From assembly GCA_050248915.1 (NCBI GenBank), contig JBFWRL010000002.1, positions 56,724 through 120,723 on the forward strand: a DNA stretch of 64,000 bases, given 5' to 3'. This DNA comes from GCA-2770975 sp050248915. GTDB taxonomy: Bacteria; Cyanobacteriota; Sericytochromatia; UBA7694. The position numbers were made by a program, and so were the translations under genes. Position 1 is the first letter of the stretch. Each line of letters opens with the position of its first letter. The notes beneath the pieces were generated by a model. It was not told the DNA's origin. It did no database searches and was given only the letters and a program-made list of their open reading frames with translations. Positions 7,061 to 14,624 of this stretch are shown in pieces.

Positions 7061-7993
7061 ATGTCCCAGGTCAACCGCGTTCAATCGCCCCAACCCATTC
7101 AGACCCCTGGACGGGTCCAGGGCAAATACAAACAGGACAGCCCCACACCGGGTGTGATTTATGGGCAGGTGCATCGCTCCGAAGGCGATGCCGAAGAGAC
7201 GATCCAGGCCATTTTGCACTTTGCCCGCGAAAAAGTCCAAGAAAAACGCGGCGGCCAAGACAAAGGCGGCAAACAGGGCAAGAAAAAGCAGCAGCAAAAG
7301 AAAAAAGACGCTGCCCGCTTTGATGCCGACAAGACGTATATGATCGCCAGCCCGGTACAAGAGACAATGGTGCAGCCGCGCCAAAATGGCTGCGCGCCGA
7401 CGTGCATCGCCATGCTGCTGCGCAAATACGGGCTCGTGCGCACGGCCCGTGAGGGCTATCAGCGGGTCGAAGATTTGCGCACAGCAGGGGCTGAGTATAT
7501 CAACGACACGGGGCTGAGTCTCGAAGATATCTCGACCTACGCCCAGCAGACCGGGCTCAAAGCACGGGTCCAGCGCGGCTATAGCTTTCTCTCTCAATTG
7601 GAGGGCCTCTTGCGCACCCTCAATCGGGGAGCGACCCCGATTGCCTCAATTCAGCTACCAGGCATGGGCTCGATGCGCCATGCGGTGTTAATTGTGGGTG
7701 TGACCCAACACCAGATCACCATTGTCGATCCGGCCCGCAGCGAAATTCAACAGATGGCCATGGAAGACTTTCAGATCGCCTGGCAAAAAGAGGAAAAAGG
7801 CCAAGCGGGAGTTGGGCTGGCATATATCGAGGTCTGGGGCGAAAATGCGCGGGGCGAAGTCTTGGAGCAGGTGCTTGGCTGGGATGCGCTGCTGGAAGAA
7901 TTCACCCGCGACGCCACGCTCTTTTCGGAGGTGGCTACCTCGCGCAGAGAAACCCGTTTTGCCCCGGCAGTGGTACAATTTTTTGATGACTGA
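7061..7993 (+). CDS. C39-like cysteine peptidase domain protein
   Basis: A 310-residue protein with no signal peptide. Residues 1-~95 are low-complexity and end in a lysine/glutamine-rich stretch (GKKKQQQKKK). Residues ~108-270 look like a papain-fold C39 peptidase: VQPRQNGCAPTCIAMLL (oxyanion Gln and catalytic Cys), then SMRHAVLIVGV (catalytic His), then TIVDPARS (Asp). The residues are all present, so activity is plausible. C39 domains usually cleave double-glycine leaders inside ABC exporters; no transporter or leader peptide is nearby, so the substrate is unknown. Start supported by AGGAG at 7050-7054. It overlaps the following thioesterase gene by 8 nt. Confidence 0.75.
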   Translation: MSQVNRVQSPQPIQTPGRVQGKYKQDSPTPGVIYGQVHRSEGDAEETIQAILHFAREKVQEKRGGQDKGGKQGKKKQQQKKKDAARFDADKTYMIASPVQETMVQPRQNGCAPTCIAMLLRKYGLVRTAREGYQRVEDLRTAGAEYINDTGLSLEDISTYAQQTGLKARVQRGYSFLSQLEGLLRTLNRGATPIASIQLPGMGSMRHAVLIVGVTQHQITIVDPARSEIQQMAMEDFQIAWQKEEKGQAGVGLAYIEVWGENARGEVLEQVLGWDALLEEFTRDATLFSEVATSRRETRFAPAVVQFFDD

Positions 7994-8417
7994 ACACTTA
8001 CATATCTCACATCTCTCTGAATTCCTCATTTACGAAACCTGGCTCGACTCCTTTGGCCATGTCAACCACGCCAAATACCTGGAACTCTACGAACAGGCCC
8101 GCTGGGATTGGCTGAGCATGTACCAGATCAGCGTTGAAACAATCAAAAGCAGTGGCATTGGCCCGGTGGTACTCGAAGTGAAGGTGCGCTACCTGCGCGA
8201 ACTCAAGGCCCGGCAAAAGATCCACATCCACACCCAGCTGACCGGCTTTCAGAAAAAGACCTTTCAGATAACTCAGCAAATGACCCGCCTCGAAGACGGT
8301 GAAACGGCCTCCACCTTGGAGATCACCGGCGGGATTTTTGATCTGCGGGCCCGCAAGTTAATTGCACCGCCGCCAGAATGGTATGCGGCTTTGGGGTTGG
8401 AAAACCCCCAAGCTTAA
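7986..8417 (+). CDS. Acyl-CoA thioesterase, hotdog fold (YbgC/FcbC-like)
   Basis: A 143-residue single-hotdog thioesterase that would hydrolyse acyl-CoA or related thioesters. The signature ETWLDSFGHVNHAKYLELYEQARWDW (shown here in part: SFGHVNHAKYLEL) matches the 4HBT family, with the active-site Asp-x-(F/M)GHVN region near residues 20-27. Further motifs are GPVVLEVKVRYLREL and a C-terminal beta strand region. The start ATG lies inside the end of the upstream peptidase gene (ATGACTGA), without its own Shine-Dalgarno, so translation is probably coupled. In-frame upstream codons would give a longer N-terminus that overlaps the peptidase fully and is not credible. Substrate unknown. Confidence 0.88.
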   Translation: MTEHLHISHLSEFLIYETWLDSFGHVNHAKYLELYEQARWDWLSMYQISVETIKSSGIGPVVLEVKVRYLRELKARQKIHIHTQLTGFQKKTFQITQQMTRLEDGETASTLEITGGIFDLRARKLIAPPPEWYAALGLENPQA

Positions 8418-8592
8418 ACAGGTCGGCTATAGTCTTCCAGAGGTATTACCCTTATTCTGCCAACTTTTTATAAACAGAGCCAAATTTTGCGAAGCTCTCG
8501 TTCATCGCAGCATCAAAAGAGATATCATCTGCTCCTCCAATTGAACATTCAGTTGTTTAGAAAAGTGTTGCCCCCAAAGAACCCTCTCCCCC

Positions 8593-8620
8593 TTGTCAAA
8601 AAAAACAGGCCCGTTATACT
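8593..8620 (+). promoter_or_regulatory. Promoter of the secreted protein gene
   Basis: TTGTCA (8593-8598), 16-bp spacer, TATACT (8615-8620), 33 nt before the ATG at 8654. The preceding gap from 8418 holds no gene and no clear terminator. Confidence 0.65.
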
Positions 8621-8653
8621 GAGGCAGACACGCTATGAAAGGGTTTTGATTCT

Positions 8654-9748
8654 ATGCAAAAACGATCTGTCTTTCTCAGTGCAGCACTTGTGCTGGCCTG
8701 CCTCTTGCCCCACGTCACCCAAGCAGGGGCTCAGACCGGCCCCAAGGTGATTCAGCGCTCGCTTATTCTCAATACCTACGACCACGACCGCGTTTGGCCC
8801 GACCCCAAGAAAGAACCCAAATACCACACGCCAGCCTGGACCCCGAATAACCTCAACCTGAGCTTTATGCTCGAAGGCCCGCTTGTGGCCGGGGGCCAGA
8901 TCTCACTCCAGTTTTTTAAACCCGATGGCAAACCCTGGGTCAGCACCCATTGCAATACCCCCGAATTGGCCCCGGGTGAAGTGGGCGAGGCCAAGTGCGA
9001 GGACATTCACGAGACCAAAGCCATCGCCCAAACAGGCATGTTCCCGTTTAAAATTCAGCTCAAAAACGAGCTGATGGGTACCAACCAAGATCTGTTTAAA
9101 GGCCGCCTCAAAGTGGGCAAATACACCAGCAAATACAACAAAACGGTTGAACATTTTATCGACGAAGATTGGCGTCTGCCCCTGGCCTACGTGGCTTTAG
9201 ACAAAACCTCAGATGAAAACTCGCCGCCCCTGATTGCCTATTTCTGGTTCCGGGGCCGCAATTTACACCACGGCAGCCAACACGCCTTTCTCTATTTTAA
9301 TGGCCAGCAGGTGGGTGCCACCGACAGCACCACCACAGGGGCTGCCAATGAAATTCTGACCCGCAACGCCAATTTAGAGCCGCTGGACCCCAAAAAAGAT
9401 TACAGCTATGCCCTTTGGTCCTTTCACTTCAGCACGGTGCGCGGTTATGTCCAAAATCCCTTTTCGCTGGATATCACCAAAATTCACAATCTGAGCATGA
9501 ATAACGGGGCCTATGAGATCAAGGTCCTGCGCCAGGGCAAGCTTTCACGGGTGGCCAAATTTACGGTCAACAATGGCCAAATTGTGGCACCGGGCTCAGT
9601 CGAAAAAGACGGCAGAAACAATGAGCGTATCTTGATTCCCGCCGAGGTCAAAGGCGATCTCGATGGTGCAATCGATCCCAATGCCTGGAAAACAGAAATT
9701 TATTACGGCAATCCTGGACCGTTGACCAGTGGAGTCCTCGGCAAATAG
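8654..9748 (+). CDS. Secreted protein of unknown function
   Basis: A 364-residue protein with a classical signal peptide: MQKR, a hydrophobic core, and a likely cleavage after the TQAGA region near residue 27. The mature protein is beta-rich, with repeated short strand/turn patterns, two or three cysteines (HCNTPEL, AKCEDIH) that could form a disulfide, and many aromatic residues. Recognisable landmarks are SLILNTYDHDRVWPDP, YFWFRGRNLHHGSQHAF and YALWSFHFSTVRGY. No catalytic motif is apparent and I do not recognise the family. It has its own promoter (8593-8620) and ends just before the convergent hicB-like gene, leaving only 4 bp between. Predicted periplasmic or extracellular. Confidence 0.75.
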   Translation: MQKRSVFLSAALVLACLLPHVTQAGAQTGPKVIQRSLILNTYDHDRVWPDPKKEPKYHTPAWTPNNLNLSFMLEGPLVAGGQISLQFFKPDGKPWVSTHCNTPELAPGEVGEAKCEDIHETKAIAQTGMFPFKIQLKNELMGTNQDLFKGRLKVGKYTSKYNKTVEHFIDEDWRLPLAYVALDKTSDENSPPLIAYFWFRGRNLHHGSQHAFLYFNGQQVGATDSTTTGAANEILTRNANLEPLDPKKDYSYALWSFHFSTVRGYVQNPFSLDITKIHNLSMNNGAYEIKVLRQGKLSRVAKFTVNNGQIVAPGSVEKDGRNNERILIPAEVKGDLDGAIDPNAWKTEIYYGNPGPLTSGVLGK

Positions 9749-9752
9749 AGGC

Positions 9753-9977
9753 TCAATCGACGTGGAAATCCGCTTTGGCCGGTCGCGGCTCAGGCAATGG
9801 CTTGTCTTCATTGCGGGCAGCATCCAGCCAAGCGGCCATGGCGCGTTCGACTTCATCGAGGGCATCGCGGGGCGTGACCCCAAAGGCTGAGCAAAAAGCC
9901 AATTCAGGCACCTGGGCAATATAACCTTGATCTGCTTCGCTGTAAGAAATGGTAATGGTATAACGCTGGGGTCTCAT
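9753..9977 (-). CDS. HicB-like antitoxin, short form
   Basis: A 74-residue protein with the HicB N-terminal fold: RYTITISYSEADQGYIAQVPEL (in part: GYIAQVPELAF) followed by the helix TPRDALDEVERAMAAWLDAA. It lacks the C-terminal ribbon-helix-helix/HTH DNA-binding segment of longer HicB proteins. The chosen start is the ATG overlapping the stop of the hicA-like gene (ATGA); a longer reading upstream would lie inside that gene. In HicAB systems HicB neutralises the HicA mRNA interferase. It is the last gene of the mutase operon and stops 4 bp from the convergent secreted-protein gene. Confidence 0.78.
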   Translation of the reverse strand: MRPQRYTITISYSEADQGYIAQVPELAFCSAFGVTPRDALDEVERAMAAWLDAARNEDKPLPEPRPAKADFHVD

Positions 9978-10222
9978 ACTTGGGCCTCCCCCTGAAGCTG
10001 GTATTTGTGAACCAAATAGAGCACCTGCCGCACCTGCCAAGGCTTGACCTTGCCATCGACGTTTTGCAAACTGAGCAATTCACGCATCTGATCATGGGCA
10101 TAAATAAAGTGCAAGCGACTGATACTCACCTGGCGAAAACCAAGTTGCTCAATCAAGCGCTGCACCTCGTTAAAGCTCAGTTCCTGGGCATGCTGTAATT
10201 CGTGTAAAATGTCCTGACTCAT
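9974..10222 (-). CDS. HicA-like toxin (divergent)
   Basis: An 82-residue protein. After an N-terminal helix it shows FNEVQRLIEQLGFRQVSISRLHFIY (in part: EVQRLIEQLGFRQV) and ends with LLSLQNVDGKVKPWQVRQVL. The latter matches the HicA subfamily ending in 'LNLQ..xG.AKPYQVRQ'. HicA is a double-stranded-RNA-binding-fold mRNA interferase with a catalytic His in a GSHH-like motif. Here the loop is SRLHFIYAH, so one histidine is kept but the Gly-Ser-His is not. Its ATG shares one base with the mutase stop (TGATG), behind AGAGGAGAG, so it is translated with the mutase. It may be an active but tuned toxin or a decayed one. Confidence 0.72.
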   Translation of the reverse strand: MSQDILHELQHAQELSFNEVQRLIEQLGFRQVSISRLHFIYAHDQMRELLSLQNVDGKVKPWQVRQVLYLVHKYQLQGEAQV

Positions 10223-12450
10223 CAACTCTCCTCTGCTTCGGGGCCGAAGCGCGCCTGAATTAAATCCATTACCGTCCGGGCCGCCCCCGGAATCGAAGTG
10301 CCCGGACCAAAAATCGCCGCTGCACCGCGTTCGGTCAAGTAGGTGTAGTCCTGAGCAGGAATCACCCCGCCACATACCACGATGATATCATCCCGGCCCA
10401 ATTTTTCAAGTTCTGAAATCAACTGGGGCAAGAGGGTCTTGTGGCCCCCGGCCAGCGAACTCATGCCAATCACATGCACGTCATTGTCAACGGCTTGGCG
10501 GGCCGTCTCTTCGGGGGTCTGAAACAGGGGGCCGACATCGACATCAAAGCCCATATCCGCATACGCCGTGGCAATCACTTTGGCTCCCCGGTCGTGGCCA
10601 TCTTGACCCAATTTGGCGACCAAAATGCGGGGACGGCGGCCTTCGCCACTGGCAAAATGATCGGTCAGGGCCCGCACCGAGGCGATGGTGGCGGCTCCGG
10701 ATTCTGTTTCGAGCGCATATTCCTGGCTGTAAACCCCTGATATCAAGCGGTTGCGGGCCTGAAAACGGCCCCAAACCTGCTCCAAGGCATCGGAGATTTC
10801 CCCCAACGTGGCCCGCAGACGGGCGGCTTCGACGGCCAAAGCCAGCAAATTGCCTTCACCACTCTCTGCAGAGTGGGTCAGCGCGGCCAAAGCCCGCTGC
10901 ACAGCAGCACTATCGCGGCTGGCTTTGAGCTGGTTCAGGCGCAATACCTGCGACTCCCGCACAGCGGTATTGTCGACTTCGAGAATCGGCATACTCTCAA
11001 CCTGCTCGGGCCGCCAGCGGTTGACCCCGACAATGATCTCCTGACCCGAGTCAATCCGGGCCTGGCGGCGGGCTGCCGCCTCTTCGATGCGCATTTTGGG
11101 AATCCCCGCTTCGAGGGCCTGGGTCATACCGCCATAACCTTCGACCTCGCGCAAATGGGCCCAGCCTTTGTCGATCAGGGCCCCGGTCAGGGCCTCCAAA
11201 TACCAGCTTCCACCAAAGGGGTCAATCACGCGGCAAATGCCGGTTTCGTCCTGCAAATAGAGCTGGGTATTGCGGGCGATGCGGGCCGAGAAGTCGGTGG
11301 GCAGAGCAATGGCCTCATCGAGGGAATTGGTGTGCAGCGATTGGGTATGGCCCAGGGCCGCCGCCATGGCTTCCATACAGGTGCGCACCACATTGTTAAA
11401 GGGGTCCTGCTCGGTCAGGGTCCAGCCTGAAGTCTGGGAATGGGTGCGCAGCGCCAGGGATTTGGGGTTCTGGGGTTCAAAAGGCTTGAGCAGGCGGGCC
11501 CAGAGCACCCGCGCCGCACGCATTTTGGCAATTTCCATAAAGACATTCATGCCCTGGGCCCAGAAAAATGAGAGCCGGGGGGCAAAAGCATCCACGCTCA
11601 TGCCTGCAGCCAGACCTGTGCGCACATATTCGATTCCATCGGCCAAGGTATAGGCCATTTCCAGGTCGGCCGTGGCCCCGGCCTCTTGCATATGGTAGCC
11701 CGAGATGCTGATACTGTTAAATTTGGGCATAAATGCAGCGGTGTGTTGGAAAATATCTGCAATGATCCGCATCGATGGCGTGGGGGGGTAGATATAGGTA
11801 TTGCGCACCATATACTCTTTGAGGATATCGTTCTGGATCGTACCCGTAAGTTGGTTTTGGCTCACCCCCTGCTCCTCGGCCGCCACGATAAAAAAGGCCA
11901 TGATCGGCAGTACCGCGCCATTCATGGTCATCGAGACCGACATTTGATCAAGCGGAATGCCATCAAATAGAATTTTCATATCTTCGACACTGTCGATCGC
12001 CACCCCGGCTTTGCCGACATCCCCTTCCACCCGCGGGTGGTCGGAGTCGTAGCCGCGGTGCGTGGCCAAATCAAAGGCCACCGAAAGCCCTTTTTGACCC
12101 GCGGCCAAATTGCGCCTGTAAAAGGCATTGCTTTCCTCAGCGGTCGAAAAGCCAGCGTATTGGCGCACTGTCCAGGGCCGCAGGGTATACATCGAGCCAT
12201 AGGGCCCACGCAGATAAGGCGGCAGGCCCGAAAGATAACCCAGATGGGCAGAGTCAATCAGATCTTCGGGCGTATACAGCGGTTTAACCGGGATCTGCTC
12301 CAGGGTGTCCCAGACACGGGCAGCAGGTGTGGCTCCGGTTTGAGCTTCAAAACCCGCTTGCCAAAGTTCGGCATTTTGCGCCGTCTCTGGCGCTAGATTG
12401 GCTGAGGTGTTTTCAAAGAGTGGCACTTGTGTAAAATCAGGATGTTTCAT
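10222..12450 (-). CDS. mutB: Methylmalonyl-CoA mutase, large (B12-binding) subunit
   Basis: Interconverts (R)-methylmalonyl-CoA and succinyl-CoA with adenosylcobalamin. At 742 residues it has a TIM-barrel catalytic domain (RGPYGSMYTLRPWTVRQYAGFSTAEESN region near 90-115; VAFDLATHRGYDSDHPRV near 150) and a C-terminal Rossmann B12-binding domain (~600-735) with the cobalamin-ligand motif DGHDRGAKV, plus SSLAGGHKTL and VVCGGVIPAQD. Start chosen at 12450 because GGAAGGGAA lies upstream and the next upstream start overlaps the small-subunit gene. Forms a heterodimer with the preceding gene. No MeaB/ArgK chaperone or epimerase is seen in the window. A HicAB-like pair is appended downstream. Confidence 0.96.
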   Translation of the reverse strand: MKHPDFTQVPLFENTSANLAPETAQNAELWQAGFEAQTGATPAARVWDTLEQIPVKPLYTPEDLIDSAHLGYLSGLPPYLRGPYGSMYTLRPWTVRQYAGFSTAEESNAFYRRNLAAGQKGLSVAFDLATHRGYDSDHPRVEGDVGKAGVAIDSVEDMKILFDGIPLDQMSVSMTMNGAVLPIMAFFIVAAEEQGVSQNQLTGTIQNDILKEYMVRNTYIYPPTPSMRIIADIFQHTAAFMPKFNSISISGYHMQEAGATADLEMAYTLADGIEYVRTGLAAGMSVDAFAPRLSFFWAQGMNVFMEIAKMRAARVLWARLLKPFEPQNPKSLALRTHSQTSGWTLTEQDPFNNVVRTCMEAMAAALGHTQSLHTNSLDEAIALPTDFSARIARNTQLYLQDETGICRVIDPFGGSWYLEALTGALIDKGWAHLREVEGYGGMTQALEAGIPKMRIEEAAARRQARIDSGQEIIVGVNRWRPEQVESMPILEVDNTAVRESQVLRLNQLKASRDSAAVQRALAALTHSAESGEGNLLALAVEAARLRATLGEISDALEQVWGRFQARNRLISGVYSQEYALETESGAATIASVRALTDHFASGEGRRPRILVAKLGQDGHDRGAKVIATAYADMGFDVDVGPLFQTPEETARQAVDNDVHVIGMSSLAGGHKTLLPQLISELEKLGRDDIIVVCGGVIPAQDYTYLTERGAAAIFGPGTSIPGAARTVMDLIQARFGPEAEES

Positions 12451-12454
12451 GGTT

Positions 12455-14503
12455 TTAATTCCCTTCCCTTGCACTCAGTTGATCCAAGAGGGTGTTGAGC
12501 GTTGCCACCAGATCAGCGCCCAGGTATAAAAATTGAGCAATGCCCAAGGCTTTGTAATGGTCGACCTGCTCTTTGGGATACCCCGCCAAAAGCAAAGGCT
12601 GTTTGTCTCCCTGCGCCAATCCTTTGGCCTGGGCGGCGGCTAACAGACCCGTCACCAACTCAGGATAAAGGGCGTCCGCGGAGCAGAGAACGGCTGCGGC
12701 TGCGCCACTTTGTGACCAGGCTTCAGCCGCAGCTTCTACTGAGGCAAAAGCAGCAGGCACTTCGACAGTCAGGCCTGCCACTTGCAAAAATCCCAGACAA
12801 AAATCCACGCGGGGCTGATACATTTTGCGCTCGCCCAGGGGCAAGAGCAGAATCGTCGGGGGTTGTGACAGCGATGCCACCCGGTTCCGCAAGGCCTCAA
12901 AGGGCTCAGAAGCCCTAAACAACCCCAGAGCAGAGACCTGCGCCCCCTGATCAGGAGAAGGACAAAAAGCGGCTTGCAATTCACGCCATTGAGCGCCATG
13001 TAAAGCAGAGGTGGTCAATTGCTGGCGCAAATCGGGAGCCTGAAGCGCCTCTGGTTTTGGCAACCAGACCGGCATACCCGGACGCAGGGGCCCCGGTGTA
13101 AGCTCGGGCGCAGGAGGCAAGAGATGTTGGCTCTCGCTTTCATCTGCAGACAGGGCGTATACGCTGGTGCCCACCAACCCCTGCTTGCGTGTGGCGAGAT
13201 CTTTTTGGCGTTGCAGACGGGTTGTGGCAATCAGAGATTGGAGCAAACCACTTTCCAGGGCCGCCATCATCCCACCTGCCTGCTCAATTTTTTGAAAGAG
13301 CGCCCAGGCCTGTTCTGCTACCTGCTGCGTCAGAGTTTCAATGGCATAGGCCCCGCCAAGGGGATCAATCAAGCGGGCCAAATTGCTCTCTTCGCGCAGA
13401 ATCAACTGCACATTGCGGGCCTGGCGGCGGGCAAATTCATCGGGATAGCCGTCAGCGGCAAAGGGCTGGTTAAAACAGGCGGTCTGTAAACTCGACACCC
13501 CGCCCAAAACAGCACAAAAGGCCTGGCTGGTGACCCGCAAGAGATTGGTATAGGGCTGAACCTGGCTGAGATAATTGGGAGAACTGGTGGCATGTAACCA
13601 GAGCGAGCCCTTCAGACCATAGGCTCCCAAGACCCGCTGCCAGAGCAGTCGCAGGGCGCGGATTTTGGCCAATTCCAGCAAAAAGTCAGGGCCGATCGCC
13701 AAGGTCCAATGTAAGCGGGGAATCAGGGCCTCAGGCGCCACACCACGCTCATCAAATTCCCGCAGATAACTCACAGCAGAGGCCAAGAGGCAGGCCAATT
13801 CCTGGATGCCCGAAGCCCCAGCCCGGTGCCAAACACGGCCATCCAAGGCCAGCGAAAAATAGCCGGGGGCCGCCTGGGCCAATTCCCGGCTCAAAGCAGC
13901 CTGTTGATCCAAGATCTGCGCTAAAGTGGCAGGCAAATGCCCCTGTGCAGCCAAGTCAGCCAAAGGGTCGGCCAATACCCCGCCCCGAAGAACAGAGAGG
14001 TCTTGCCCGGTTTTCTGCCAATGCCCCAGGAGCAAAGCCCCCAAAGGCAAACTCGGAGACGACGTGCGCAGATATACAGGCGTTTGGCCCAGTCCCGCAA
14101 AAGCCACCCCCAGATCTTCAACTGAATGAAGTGCCAGCGTCGAAGTTTGCCCCCTTTCAAGCCAGAGTGCATCGAGCCCCTTGTCCAGGTCGTGTAAAGC
14201 CGCTTCATTCCAAGAGGCGGGATTGGGGCTTGGTATGTCTTGGCAGATTTGCCAGGGCACAGCAAGATAGCCAGCGGCACTTTCACCCCGAAGATGTGTG
14301 CATTGACCGGGATAGCGGTCGAGCCCGGAGGGCAGATCGGCAGCCGTATAAAGCGGCTTAACGGAAATGGTTTCGTAGGTCTGTTTGTTCAGCTTTTCGA
14401 GAGGCAAACCTTTGAGTTCTTTTTCAACCTGGGTCTGCCATTCACTGAAGTCTGGCAGAGGAAAATGGGCGTGGAGATCGAGTTCTTCAGACAGGGTGGG
14501 CAT
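12455..14503 (-). CDS. mutA: Methylmalonyl-CoA mutase, small subunit
   Basis: A 682-residue catalytically silent partner of the B12-binding subunit. It begins with the family-typical FPLPDFSEWQTQVEKELKG (in part: DFSEWQTQVEKELKG) and ISVKPLYTAADLP. The barrel domain keeps the fold (LLELAKIRALRLLWQRVL), but the C-terminal B12-like domain has no DxHxxG ligand motif; it reads GYPKEQVDHYKALGIAQFLYLGADL. That loss is normal for the small subunit of bacterial heterodimeric mutases. Start ATG at 14503 has GAAAGGGA upstream. It is the first gene of a four-gene unit: small subunit, large subunit, hicA-like, hicB-like, with 4 bp to the next start. Confidence 0.92.
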   Translation of the reverse strand: MPTLSEELDLHAHFPLPDFSEWQTQVEKELKGLPLEKLNKQTYETISVKPLYTAADLPSGLDRYPGQCTHLRGESAAGYLAVPWQICQDIPSPNPASWNEAALHDLDKGLDALWLERGQTSTLALHSVEDLGVAFAGLGQTPVYLRTSSPSLPLGALLLGHWQKTGQDLSVLRGGVLADPLADLAAQGHLPATLAQILDQQAALSRELAQAAPGYFSLALDGRVWHRAGASGIQELACLLASAVSYLREFDERGVAPEALIPRLHWTLAIGPDFLLELAKIRALRLLWQRVLGAYGLKGSLWLHATSSPNYLSQVQPYTNLLRVTSQAFCAVLGGVSSLQTACFNQPFAADGYPDEFARRQARNVQLILREESNLARLIDPLGGAYAIETLTQQVAEQAWALFQKIEQAGGMMAALESGLLQSLIATTRLQRQKDLATRKQGLVGTSVYALSADESESQHLLPPAPELTPGPLRPGMPVWLPKPEALQAPDLRQQLTTSALHGAQWRELQAAFCPSPDQGAQVSALGLFRASEPFEALRNRVASLSQPPTILLLPLGERKMYQPRVDFCLGFLQVAGLTVEVPAAFASVEAAAEAWSQSGAAAAVLCSADALYPELVTGLLAAAQAKGLAQGDKQPLLLAGYPKEQVDHYKALGIAQFLYLGADLVATLNTLLDQLSAREGN

Positions 14504-14535
14504 GACTTTTTCCCTTTCGTGGCACTACCTGCTTA

Positions 14536-14541
14536 AGTATA
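14536..14541 (-). promoter_or_regulatory. Possible -10 of the mutase operon
   Basis: TATACT on the minus strand, 32 nt before the small-subunit ATG. The -35 region is poor. The remaining gap to 14624 shows no B12-box or other riboswitch-like conserved element. Confidence 0.35.
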
Positions 14542-14624
14542 ACGCCAGAAACCGCTCTCTGCATGGCGGACGCAAGATAACCTGCGCCAGTCAGGTTGAT
14601 CTTGGCTTTGAGTGACAAGTACTT

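Noticed and set aside
14504..14624. Cobalamin riboswitch before the B12-dependent mutase
   Set aside because: The 121-bp gap lacks a B12-box-like conserved sequence and is too short for the full structure.
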